A stretch of DNA of 64,000 nucleotides from Puniceibacterium sp. IMCC21224 (GTDB taxonomy: Bacteria; Pseudomonadota; Alphaproteobacteria; Rhodobacterales; Rhodobacteraceae), in the NCBI RefSeq assembly GCF_001038505.1, contig NZ_LDPY01000002.1, forward strand, positions 310,001-374,000, read 5' to 3'. Positions 44,892-52,968 of this stretch are shown in pieces. The notes beneath the pieces were generated by a model. The model had not been told where the DNA came from. It was given only the letters and a program-made list of their open reading frames with translations, and searched no databases. Numbering within the stretch: position 1 is the first letter of the stretch; each line of letters opens with the position of its first letter. The translations under genes and the position numbers were made by a program.

Positions 44892-44908
44892 ATTCCGAAT
44901 AACGGATT
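44892..44908. promoter_or_regulatory. 17-bp palindrome, candidate IclR operator 1
   Basis: ATTCCGAATAACGGATT, inverted TCCG/CGGA with 5-bp spacer, between the divergent dhaK relic and the iclR-type gene, in a strongly AT-rich promoter region. Related sites recur at 45901, 47987 and 48104. Confidence 0.6.
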
Positions 44909-45062
44909 AATAGCAAATTATTGCTCGATTATTTTATATAAAATTACAAGACGTCAACAAACTTTCCATCATCTCTCAATTTTCTTCGTCTCGAGGGGTG
45001 AGAGGACATTGATCTGTATTGTGGAAAATGAGAGGTAGAGGGACACAGAAGATGGGTGTCAA

Positions 45063-45881
45063 ATGAGTGATCATGTCCTGAAGGTGGTTGAGGAAGAAGG
45101 TTTTGGCGATGCCGGGGCAAAGTCATTCTTCAAAATGGCGCGCGTGCTTGACTGTTTCAGCCGGACCAATGGCAGTTTGTCGCTGACCCAACTTGTTGAG
45201 GGCACCGGCCTGCCCCGCACCACCATTCACCGGATCGTCGCGTCACTGCGCGAAATCGGTATGATCGATCAGGACGGGCGGCGCGGCGACTATCGGCTTG
45301 GGCTGCGCATGTTCTATTATGGCAGCGTTGTTCTGGCCAATCTCGACCTGAACCGGCATGCCCATTCTCATGTGGTATCGCTACATCAGGTGACCGGAGA
45401 AATCGTTCATCTTCATATGTTTGACGGAAGTCACATGGTCTGTATCGAACGCGAGGAAATGGGCGATGCTCGCAATACAACCCTGACGACGATCGAAGCG
45501 GCCCCAATCCACTGCACCAGCGTCGGCAAGGCGTTTTTGGCGTTTCAGGATCAACGCCTGATTCGCAAAATTGTTGCGGAAGAGGGGCTTGCCGCGCGCA
45601 CCGTCAACACGTTGGCCACCTATGATGCGTTGGCCGAAAACCTCGCCCTGATCCGAGAGCGCGGCTATGCGACGGATGAGGAAGAGAACGAGATTGGTAT
45701 TCAATGTGTAGGTGCGCCTTTGCGGGACTCTCGGGGGCGTGTTTTCGGCTCGATCAGCGTTTCCGGGCCCACGCTTCGGATGCCCTTGTCGCGCCTGTCG
45801 GGATTGTCGCACGCGGTCACTCAGACCGCGAATGCGATTTCGGCCGAGCTTGGTTGGGATCCTTCTAAGAAGCGGCGTTAG
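45063..45881 (+). CDS. IclR-family transcriptional regulator
   Basis: 272 residues. Winged HTH at roughly 20-85 (LTQLVEGTGLPRTTIHRIVASL) and an IclR effector domain with HCTSVGKAFLAF and CVGAPLRDSRGRVFGSISVSGP. Precedes a TTT transport and aldolase unit in the same direction. The four 17-bp palindromes at nearby promoters make it the probable local regulator. Confidence 0.9.
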   Translation: MSDHVLKVVEEEGFGDAGAKSFFKMARVLDCFSRTNGSLSLTQLVEGTGLPRTTIHRIVASLREIGMIDQDGRRGDYRLGLRMFYYGSVVLANLDLNRHAHSHVVSLHQVTGEIVHLHMFDGSHMVCIEREEMGDARNTTLTTIEAAPIHCTSVGKAFLAFQDQRLIRKIVAEEGLAARTVNTLATYDALAENLALIRERGYATDEEENEIGIQCVGAPLRDSRGRVFGSISVSGPTLRMPLSRLSGLSHAVTQTANAISAELGWDPSKKRR

Positions 45882-45900
45882 AGCGTAATCTCACATCTAT

Positions 45901-45917
45901 TTTCCGAATAGCGGATT
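45901..45917. promoter_or_regulatory. 17-bp palindrome, candidate IclR operator 2
   Basis: TTTCCGAATAGCGGATT, differing from operator 1 at two positions. It is 20 bp after the iclR stop and upstream of tctB. Confidence 0.6.
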
Positions 45918-45964
45918 GACTGACGGGCAATGTCTTCGTAAACCCATTTTGGGGAGGAACAGAC

Positions 45965-46033
45965 ATGCGCGACCTATGTCCGGCCGTTTTCGTCGTCAAT
46001 TCGCACGGGGGGACCTCGAGTGAAGCTGCATGA
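45965..46033 (+). CDS. Possible 22-codon leader ORF ahead of tctB
   Basis: An ATG at 45965 follows an excellent GGGGAGG site at seven-base spacing and opens a 22-codon frame (MRDLCPAVF...) ending TGA at 46033, 14 bases inside tctB, whose own GTG at 46020 has a poorer site. This arrangement suggests translational coupling or a regulatory leader peptide. Alternatively the SD is a relic of a lost gene start. Confidence 0.4.
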   Translation: MRDLCPAVFVVNSHGGTSSEAA

Positions 46034-46499
46034 TGCCCTGCTTGGCGTGATCTTTGTGGCGCTTGGCGCGACTGTGATCGCCTTTTCCTACTCATTTCCG
46101 ACCCCCCGACATTTGGCGTATGGCCCAGGCATGTTTCCGCGCCTGATGGGGGCCGGAATGGCGCTGAGCGGTGCCGCACTGGTCGTGATGGGGCTGCGCC
46201 ATCGTGCGGCGTTGGTCGAATGGCCCGCTTGGCTTTCGGATCGCCGCCTGACACGCAACGTGCTGCTGATCCCAAGCGTCTGCCTGTTCTACTATCTTTT
46301 CGTAACGTCGCTTGGCTTTCACATCACGGCGACACTTTTATTGCTGGCGTTGCTGTTATCAGGCGAAGTCGCGCCGCTGCGGGCGTTGATTGTGTCCCTG
46401 TCCGTGGTTTTCATCACAACCCTGCAATTTATTTCAATTCTGCACGTCCCCCTTCCCTGGGGGGTGCTGGCACCGATTTCAGGGTGGTTTATATGGTAA
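46020..46499 (+). CDS. tctB: Tripartite tricarboxylate transporter small subunit TctB
   Basis: 159 residues, four hydrophobic segments, with the AYGPGMFPRLMGAGMALSGAALVVMGL block of TctB. GTG start inside the short leader ORF. Overlaps tctA by seven bases. Gene order here is tctB-tctA-tctC, unlike the other two TTT units of the window. Confidence 0.85.
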   Translation: MKLHDALLGVIFVALGATVIAFSYSFPTPRHLAYGPGMFPRLMGAGMALSGAALVVMGLRHRAALVEWPAWLSDRRLTRNVLLIPSVCLFYYLFVTSLGFHITATLLLLALLLSGEVAPLRALIVSLSVVFITTLQFISILHVPLPWGVLAPISGWFIW

Positions 46500-47986
46500 T
46501 TTTGGAGGTTTTCAGTTTGCTTGCTGATCCCGTGCTGTTGCTGACGATCGCAATAACGGCCTTTTACGGCTTGGTGATCGGGGCAATTCCGGGGCTTACG
46601 GCGCTGATGGCGACGGCGTTACTGGTGCCTTTCGTGATCTTTATGGACCCCATTCCAGCGGTTGCCGCCATCGTGACTGCCTCAGCCATGGCGATCTTTG
46701 CGGGCGACATTCCCGGCGCGCTTTTGCGGATGCCGGGAACCCCGGCCTCGGCGGCCTATACGGATGATGCACATGGTCTGGTGCTCAAGGGACAGGCGGC
46801 GGTGTCGCTGGGGGCGGGCGTGATCGCCTCGGCCTTTGGCGGGTTGTTCAGCGCGATGGTGCTGACACTAGCCGCGCCATCGCTGGCCAAGATTGCGCTG
46901 ACCTTCAGTTCGGTGGAATACTTTTGGCTTGGGATGATGGGGCTCAGCTGCGCCACGCTGGTATCCAGCGACTCGCTTCTGAAAGGGCTGTTGTCGCTGT
47001 TCATCGGCCTGACCCTTGCGACCGTAGGCATGGACCCGGTCAGCGGCATTCCGCGTTTTACCTTTGGGTCGGTCAACCTGCTGAGTGGGTTCGGCCTGAT
47101 TCCGGTTCTGATTGGATTTTTCGCAATGGGCGAGCTGATGCGCAATGCCAGTGTCCCGGTCGAGGACCGCCCTAAGTTGCCTCCGGTCGGTCCGATGCTC
47201 GGGCCCAGCCTGCGCGGTCTTGGAGCCCATAAGATGGGCGCGATGCGGGGCGGGTTGATCGGGACAGTGGTCGGTGCTCTGCCCGGCGCTGGGTCTGATA
47301 TTGCTGCGTGGATTTCCTATGCCATCTCGCGGCGCGGCACCCGGCGCGGGCGGGCGATGAGCGATGATGGCGCGGTAGAGCGTATCACCGCCGCCAGTGC
47401 AGCGAACAACGCCAGCCTTGGTGGTGCCTATATCCCGGCCACGGTCTTTGGCATTCCGGGTGATGCGATCACGGCCATCGTGATTTCTGTTATGTTCATC
47501 AAAGGCATAAACCCCGGTCCGACGCTGTTCCTGAACCAACCCGAGATGATCTATGCGATCTTTGCCATCTTCTTTCTGGCCAACCTCCTGATGATCCCGC
47601 TGGGGATTGCCATGGTTCGGGCCTTTGGCGCGGTGCTGCGGTTGCCGCCGGTCTATATCTCTCCGGTGATTGTGTTGTTCTGCATTCTTGGGGCGTTTTC
47701 GGTTGAAAATACGTTGTTTGCTGTGGGTCTGATCGTAGTCTTCGGTGTGCTTGGGTACATGCTAGAGGCTAATGGCATTCCGTTGGCCCCAGCGATTCTC
47801 GGGCTCATCCTCGGCCCGCTTATTGAGCAGAATTTCATGACAACGATGCTGAAATCCCGTGGCGATCTGGGAATTTTCTTCGACCGTGAGGTCGGCTCGT
47901 GGTTGGGATATGCCACCATCGTGATCTGGGTACTGGTGCTGGGCGCGCGGACGGTGACGTCCCTGCGCAGCCGTTCTAGGTCTTAA
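46493..47986 (+). CDS. tctA: Tripartite tricarboxylate transporter large subunit TctA
   Basis: 497 residues from MVILEVFSLL. GAIPGLTALMATALLVPF, GDIPGALLRMPGTPASAAYTDDAHG, GALPGAGSDIAAWISYAISRR, NNASLGGAYIPATVFGIPGDA and GINPGPTLF are conserved TctA blocks. The frame is open further upstream through tctB, but that is out of frame with TctB's protein and not used. Confidence 0.92.
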   Translation: MVILEVFSLLADPVLLLTIAITAFYGLVIGAIPGLTALMATALLVPFVIFMDPIPAVAAIVTASAMAIFAGDIPGALLRMPGTPASAAYTDDAHGLVLKGQAAVSLGAGVIASAFGGLFSAMVLTLAAPSLAKIALTFSSVEYFWLGMMGLSCATLVSSDSLLKGLLSLFIGLTLATVGMDPVSGIPRFTFGSVNLLSGFGLIPVLIGFFAMGELMRNASVPVEDRPKLPPVGPMLGPSLRGLGAHKMGAMRGGLIGTVVGALPGAGSDIAAWISYAISRRGTRRGRAMSDDGAVERITAASAANNASLGGAYIPATVFGIPGDAITAIVISVMFIKGINPGPTLFLNQPEMIYAIFAIFFLANLLMIPLGIAMVRAFGAVLRLPPVYISPVIVLFCILGAFSVENTLFAVGLIVVFGVLGYMLEANGIPLAPAILGLILGPLIEQNFMTTMLKSRGDLGIFFDREVGSWLGYATIVIWVLVLGARTVTSLRSRSRS

Positions 47987-48003
47987 ATTCCAACTATCGG
48001 AAT
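47987..48003. promoter_or_regulatory. 17-bp palindrome, candidate IclR operator 3
   Basis: ATTCCAACTATCGGAAT starts at the base after the tctA stop. Ends are perfectly inverted (ATTCC/GGAAT), same length as the other sites. Its reverse complement begins ATTCCGAT, like operators 1 and 2. Confidence 0.55.
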
Positions 48004-48103
48004 AAGTGTCAACAACTTATCTCCAATACCACTTTCCTGTTGACTGACGCCTAGATTCACTCAATTCTCATATATGGGATATGGCGCAATAATGAGCGCC
48101 ACA

Positions 48104-48120
48104 ATTCTCTAATTAGGAAT
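48104..48120. promoter_or_regulatory. 17-bp palindrome, candidate IclR operator 4
   Basis: ATTCTCTAATTAGGAAT, symmetric except for one position, 17 bases before the tctC start region. Centre-to-centre distance from operator 3 is 117 bp (about eleven turns). Implies separate control of tctC expression. Confidence 0.5.
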
Positions 48121-48137
48121 ATCTGGGAGGAGAAATC

Positions 48138-49115
48138 ATGTTGAAACAAACCCGCGCCCGTGGGGTAGCTGCGCTTGTCTTGATGGCGGCCGGCACCATG
48201 TCGATGGCAACGCAATCCGATGCGGCCTGGCCGACCAAACCCACGTCCTTGATCGTGATCGCCGGTGCCGGAGGTGGCAGTGATTACACTATGCGCCTGC
48301 TCGCGAGAGAGCTTGAAGCGAGCGCTGATCAGCCGATCAGTGTAGTCAATCAGGCGCAAGGCGCTGGTGTGGTCGGCATGACAACCTATGTCAACGCCGC
48401 ACCCGATGGTACAACCGTGGGGCAGATGTCACCCTTTGCCCAATACCGGATGCTGGGGCAGGCAGATTTCACCTCTGATAGCTTTACGCCAATCGCCATG
48501 ATCAACATGGATCCGGCAAGCGTGTCGGTTGCCGAGGGGTCTGATCTGACCTCGATCAACGACATCATTGCCAAACTCAAAGAAGATCCGACCAGCCTTA
48601 GTATCTCTTGTGGTGGTGGCTGCAATGCCAGCTGGGACATCCCCTTTGTGTCGCTGATGCTTGACGAAGGCATCGATGTCGCCCAGCTGAACCTGATCCC
48701 CGCCCAGGGGTCTGCTGCGGGCCTTCAAGAGTTGACCTCCGGCGGAATGGATATCGTTCTGTGCTCGCTTCCGGAAACCGACGCACTGCGTGATGCAGGG
48801 CTGGTTCGCAACGTTGCTGTGTTTTCGGGGGCACGACTGGACCGCTACCCGGACGTACCAACGGTTGAAGAGGAAACCGGTAGATCCGCCACGGGCGGCA
48901 CTTGGCGCGGCATCGCCGGCGCGGCCGGCATGGATGCAGACCTTGTTGGCGAGATCGAGGCGTCAATCAAGGCCGCCTATGACAGTGATGGCTTTCAAAC
49001 GGGCATGAAAGATCGCGGCTTTGGCGCGGTCTGGATGGATTCCGCAGAGCTTGGCGCCTTTATGCGTGAGCATGAGGCGCAGACAGAACGCGTTATCGAC
49101 GCGCTCAACCCCTGA
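48138..49115 (+). CDS. tctC: TctC-family periplasmic binding protein
   Basis: 325 residues, GGGAGGAGAAATC before ATG, signal through MSMATQSDA-AWP. WPTKPTSLIVIAGAGGGSDYTMRLLAREL and VVNQAQGAGVVGMTTYVNAAPDG define the family. A CGGGC pair (both cysteines shared with the paralogue at 50205) precedes SWDIPFVSLMLDEGID. Own promoter region with candidate operators. Confidence 0.9.
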   Translation: MLKQTRARGVAALVLMAAGTMSMATQSDAAWPTKPTSLIVIAGAGGGSDYTMRLLARELEASADQPISVVNQAQGAGVVGMTTYVNAAPDGTTVGQMSPFAQYRMLGQADFTSDSFTPIAMINMDPASVSVAEGSDLTSINDIIAKLKEDPTSLSISCGGGCNASWDIPFVSLMLDEGIDVAQLNLIPAQGSAAGLQELTSGGMDIVLCSLPETDALRDAGLVRNVAVFSGARLDRYPDVPTVEEETGRSATGGTWRGIAGAAGMDADLVGEIEASIKAAYDSDGFQTGMKDRGFGAVWMDSAELGAFMREHEAQTERVIDALNP

Positions 49116-49177
49116 TCGGCGACGGGCGTCGTGTGGCGCCCGCATCCCGGTCAACCGTTCATATAGAAGGAAACGGC

Positions 49178-50098
49178 ATGAAACACGACCTGAAAGGGAT
49201 CATTCCTCCGCTGGTGACTCCGTTCACAGCGGACGAAACCATCGACGAGGCGGCGCTGCGTGAAAACGTCCGCTTTATGATGCGCAAGGGGGTCCACGGG
49301 ATCTGCCTTGGTGGCTCGACCGGCGAAGGCCACACCCTGTCCACCGAAGAACTGGCGCGCTCGATCGAGATCGCTTGCGAAGAGGTGGACGGCTCCATTC
49401 CCGTTGTGGCGGGCATTATTGCCAACTCGACCCGCAAAGCTATCGAAATGGCCAAAGCGGTGTCGCAATACGATGTGGCCGCGCTTCAGGTGACGCCGGT
49501 GCATTACGTTTTCAAACCCGATGACGACGCCACCTATGCGCATTTCAAGCGTATGACCGAAGAAGTCGATCTGCCCGTGCTGATCTACAACGTGGTGCCG
49601 TGGAACTACCTGTCGCCCGCGCTTTTGGTGCGGCTGATGGAAGGTCTTCCCGGCATCATCGGAGTGAAGCAATCGGCAGGCGATCTTAAGCTGATGGCCG
49701 ATCTGATGATCTCCATTCCCCAGGGAAAACTTGTCTTCACTGCGGTTGATGCGCTGCTCTATGCCTCGTTCGCGATGGGGGCACATGGCACAATCGCGGC
49801 CAACCCGGCGGCGGTTCCCGGTGTCTGCGTGGCGCTTTGGAACGCTGTGCAGGCGGGCGATCACGCCAAGGCACAGGAAATCCATCGCGCGCTGCTGCGG
49901 TTCTGGAACACGATCTTTGCGGACAATTTGCCCGCAAACGTGAAGTATGTCCTGTCAAAACAGGGCGTCAATGCGGGCTTGCCGCGGATGCCAATGCCGG
50001 TAACCAGCCCGGAGCAAGCCGCCAAGATTGACGTACAGCTGGCCGAAGTTCTCAAGTATGACGAGAGCGAAACGGCATCAATGCAGAAAGCGGGCTGA
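49178..50098 (+). CDS. DapA/NanA-family pyruvate-dependent aldolase
   Basis: 306-residue TIM barrel. GGSTGE (45-50), Tyr137 in IYNVVPWN and Schiff-base Lys164 in GVKQSAGD are the catalytic landmarks of the dihydrodipicolinate synthase/N-acetylneuraminate lyase superfamily. Flanked by two TTT receptors and under an IclR unit, it is more likely a catabolic keto-deoxy-acid aldolase than lysine biosynthesis. AGAAGGAAACGGC precedes the ATG. Exact substrate unknown. Confidence 0.87.
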   Translation: MKHDLKGIIPPLVTPFTADETIDEAALRENVRFMMRKGVHGICLGGSTGEGHTLSTEELARSIEIACEEVDGSIPVVAGIIANSTRKAIEMAKAVSQYDVAALQVTPVHYVFKPDDDATYAHFKRMTEEVDLPVLIYNVVPWNYLSPALLVRLMEGLPGIIGVKQSAGDLKLMADLMISIPQGKLVFTAVDALLYASFAMGAHGTIAANPAAVPGVCVALWNAVQAGDHAKAQEIHRALLRFWNTIFADNLPANVKYVLSKQGVNAGLPRMPMPVTSPEQAAKIDVQLAEVLKYDESETASMQKAG

Positions 50099-50106
50099 CG
50101 CCAGAT

Positions 50107-50132
50107 GCGGCGGCGCTTTATTGTGCCGCCGC
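50107..50132 (+). other. GC-rich intercistronic hairpin
   Basis: GCGGCGGC and GCCGCCGC form a perfect 8-bp stem with a 10-nt loop, nine bases after the aldolase stop and before the second tctC. No U-run; could attenuate or protect the upstream mRNA. Confidence 0.55.
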
Positions 50133-50204
50133 CCCGCCTTTGTAGGAGGGCGGACGACCACGCGGATGACGCGCCATCCGATACGATCTCAGGGAGGAGA
50201 TATC

Positions 50205-51167
50205 ATGTTGAAATACATTGCTTTGGCTGTGCTCGCACTGGTGCCCGTCTCGGCCCAGGCAGAAGCCGTTTTTGATCGCCCTTTAACCATTGTCGTACCC
50301 GCGGGCGCGGGCGGCGGGGGTGACACGACAACGCGCCTGTTGTCACGCGAGTTGGAAGGCGCGCTTGGCCAACCGATCACCATCGTCAATCAGGGACAGG
50401 GCGGCGGGGTCGTCGGGCTGACCACGATGAAGAACGCCGCGCCAGACGGGCTGACCGTCGGTCTTTTGTTTCCCTATGCGGGTTACAAGATGACCGGCCA
50501 AGCCAATTTCGAAGGTTCAGATTTTTCACCCATCGCCGTGTTCAATGGCGACAGCTCCGCGCTTCTGGTCGGGGCGTCGTCGCCGTTCGAAGATCTGACA
50601 TCCGCCCTCGACGCTATCAAGTCCGATCCGGGTGCTTTCACGATACATTGCAGTGGTGGCTGCGGCAGCGTCTGGGATGTTCCGGTCGCTGGCATGATGT
50701 TGGACTATGGTATCGACGTCGCCAAGGTGATCTGGGTTCCAGGGCAGGGCGCGGCAAGCGGTCTGACCGAACTGGCCTCGGGCGGGGTTGATTTCCAGAC
50801 GGCCTCTTTGCCGGAGGCTTCCGCCCTGATCTCCGCTGGGGCGGTGCGCCCGATTGCCGTCCTTAGTCCCGCGCCAGTTCCAGGCTTCGAAGACGTTCCG
50901 CTGGCGGGCGAGGTTCTCGGCGTACCGCTTGACGGCGGCACCTGGCGCGCATTGGGTGGACCGGCAGGCCTGTCGCCTGAACATGTGACTGCTTGGGAAA
51001 CCGCTGCGCAATCAGCTTATGACTCGCCGCGCTTTCAGACCGCGATGATCGAAGCCGGGTTCGGGTTGCGCTGGCTAGATGCCGCTAATCTGGCCGAACT
51101 GATGGCCAAGCATGAGGCAGACACGCAACGAATCATGATCGCTCTCGGTTACGCTACTAACAATTGA
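50205..51167 (+). CDS. Second TctC-family binding protein (paralogue)
   Basis: 320 residues starting MLKYIALAVLAL, after AGGGAGGAGATATC. FDRPLTIVVPAGAGGGGDTTTRLLSREL and VNQGQGGGVVGL parallel the receptor at 48138, as do CSGGC and WDVPVAGMMLDYGID. No second TctA/TctB follows, so it presumably docks with the same membrane subunits and widens or tunes ligand range. Confidence 0.88.
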   Translation: MLKYIALAVLALVPVSAQAEAVFDRPLTIVVPAGAGGGGDTTTRLLSRELEGALGQPITIVNQGQGGGVVGLTTMKNAAPDGLTVGLLFPYAGYKMTGQANFEGSDFSPIAVFNGDSSALLVGASSPFEDLTSALDAIKSDPGAFTIHCSGGCGSVWDVPVAGMMLDYGIDVAKVIWVPGQGAASGLTELASGGVDFQTASLPEASALISAGAVRPIAVLSPAPVPGFEDVPLAGEVLGVPLDGGTWRALGGPAGLSPEHVTAWETAAQSAYDSPRFQTAMIEAGFGLRWLDAANLAELMAKHEADTQRIMIALGYATNN

Positions 51168-51800
51168 TCCTCTTGTCGCCGTCTAGTTCGGGAGTGGGCA
51201 AATAGGGTTCTGATGGATTGGACATCTCCCAGCTAGCGTTGTGCTATGTATTTGGTCCCATGGTTTGATGGTGCGATCCTTTCTGAGGAATGAAAGGAAG
51301 GCATGTGCGACAAGTTCGTCACGGGGGCGCCACGTACTGTCCACCCTCTCATGGTTTGCAAAGCAAACCATGAGAGGGCATGCACGCCGTCAGAGTTGCA
51401 ATACAGCGATCCACTGCCCAGCAGGGTATTTCCGCAGGAACCCTCGGGCCTGATCTCGTTTGATGAGCCATTCATGAAAAAATGTGCCGACGCGGGCGCC
51501 GCGTTCCTTGGTGTTGGATTCGATGCCTTTTTGTTGCGGGATGCCACGCTGGAGCGCAATGTGGGATTAAGCCGCTCCGGTCCTCCAGCCAACCAGGCCG
51601 ATCCCACGCTGCGGTTGCCCATTGAAAGATGGGCACCGCTTTTTCGCTGTTTCGACAGATCCTGTCGCCGGGATTTGAGGGCAAAGAATGGGGCGTGGCG
51701 TTCTAGCGGGACTTACGCCATGAACGTCCGCCTCGGACACAGGCTGACGGTGGGGCAAAGAGCCTTGTCCTTTTATGGCCAAAACCCTTGATACCGCTGT
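51168..51800. other. Gene-poor region, possible relics
   Basis: 633 bp between the second tctC and the AbrB gene. Frames up to 162 codons exist on both strands but lack ribosome binding sites and recognisable domains. The minus-strand pieces (for example CRNSEKAVPIFQWATA) look like debris. It contains a very strong perfect hairpin at 51344-51378. No gene is supported. Confidence 0.5.
51344..51378. repeat. Perfect 16-bp inverted repeat with 3-nt loop
   Basis: CCCTCTCATGGTTTGC, AAA, GCAAACCATGAGAGGG. A second ATGGTTTG occurs nearby at about 51260. It lacks a U-run, so it is not a standard terminator. It may be a relic of a mobile-element end or a structured transcript end. Confidence 0.75.
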
Positions 51801-52904
51801 TCACGTCGATGGGTCGCGGTTTTTGTGAAAAAGGGCTCTGTAGAGTGGCGGTGCCACGAACAGTACGAGTGACACGCGCAAGAGGTGGTGTATCGCAACC
51901 AGCGCAATATTGCCGCCTACGGCCAGCGTGATGATGCTCATCTCGGCAATACCGCCCGGAGCATATGCCAGCACAAGTTCAATCATGTCATGACCGGTCA
52001 AACGAGCCATCACAACCGCTGCGGCGGTCGCTGAGCCGAGATGAACCGTGACAAGCAGCAGGGTTACGCACCCCAGCCGTAAAAGCGTGTTCCGGTCGAC
52101 TCCCGCGAACCGGCCGCCCATGTTGATCCCGATCACCGCCTGTGCCGATGCCACGACAAAGAACGGCAGCTTGAAATCGGTAAATCCGCCAACGTGCAAC
52201 AGCGCGCTTAGAAACAAGGGGCCAAGCAGTTCCGGGGCCTGCAACCTAAGCTTTCCGGCTATTGGCTTGCCAAGCAGAAGACATAACAGGAGCCAACCGG
52301 CACCCTGCCATTCCAGCATGCCCTGGCTGCTGGCGGCCTGCGCTCCGTTGGTGATCGGCGCGTCGGCCAGTAGGTTCAAAAGCTGGGGAAGGATCAGCAC
52401 CACGAGCGAGACGCGCAATGTGTGGATGAGAAACGCCGACCGCATGTCACCGCCGAAATGCTCACTCATCAGGGACATTTCGATCAGGCCGCCGGGCGTC
52501 GATCCGAAAAACGACGTTGGCGGATCAAGGCGGCCAAAACGGCGAAGTATAAAATAGGCGATTGTCGAACTGATGGTGGAGGCGACGATGAGCCCAAGAA
52601 AAAGCATCCACCACGAGGCTATCTGAGAAAAGATATCCAAGGTAAAGCTTGCGCCCAGCATGGATCCGATGATCCCGATCATGGGTGCGTGGACACCCGA
52701 CATCGTGCTCACCGGACGCCCGACACTCAGAACCAGAAGCGTGGACAGGATCGGCCCGATCAACCAGGGAATCGGAACGCCAATCCATTGTGCGGCCAGA
52801 CCACCCAACGCTGCGGCGATCACGGTCAGGATAGTCCGGGCATAGAAATCGCGACTGCGCAAATGCAGCGCCGCGTCCCGCCAGATCTGTGCAACCCCGC
52901 TCAC
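51801..52904 (-). CDS. AbrB-family membrane protein (duplicated ammonia-monooxygenase-regulator-like fold)
   Basis: About 367 residues and ten hydrophobic segments arranged as two repeats: ALGGLAAQWIGVPIPWLIGPILSTLL with FFGSTPGGLIEMSLM in the first, and APGGIAEMSIITLAVGGNIALV in the second. Those PGGxxEM motifs are diagnostic of AbrB-duplication proteins, which often accompany TTT systems. The open frame continues upstream inside the CoA-transferase; the GTG at 52904 or a TTG at 52940 are plausible starts. Function in the family is poorly defined. Confidence 0.75.
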   Translation of the reverse strand: MSGVAQIWRDAALHLRSRDFYARTILTVIAAALGGLAAQWIGVPIPWLIGPILSTLLVLSVGRPVSTMSGVHAPMIGIIGSMLGASFTLDIFSQIASWWMLFLGLIVASTISSTIAYFILRRFGRLDPPTSFFGSTPGGLIEMSLMSEHFGGDMRSAFLIHTLRVSLVVLILPQLLNLLADAPITNGAQAASSQGMLEWQGAGWLLLCLLLGKPIAGKLRLQAPELLGPLFLSALLHVGGFTDFKLPFFVVASAQAVIGINMGGRFAGVDRNTLLRLGCVTLLLVTVHLGSATAAAVVMARLTGHDMIELVLAYAPGGIAEMSIITLAVGGNIALVAIHHLLRVSLVLFVAPPLYRALFHKNRDPST

Positions 52905-52968
52905 CCTCGCAGCCCGTTCGCCGGATGCTGAGACGCACAACGCCTGTTCGCTTGCAGGCGCGATAACA

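Noticed and set aside
51303..51791. 162-codon plus-strand frame
   Set aside because: Contains the perfect hairpin, lacks a ribosome binding site and has no domain; treated as gene-free debris.
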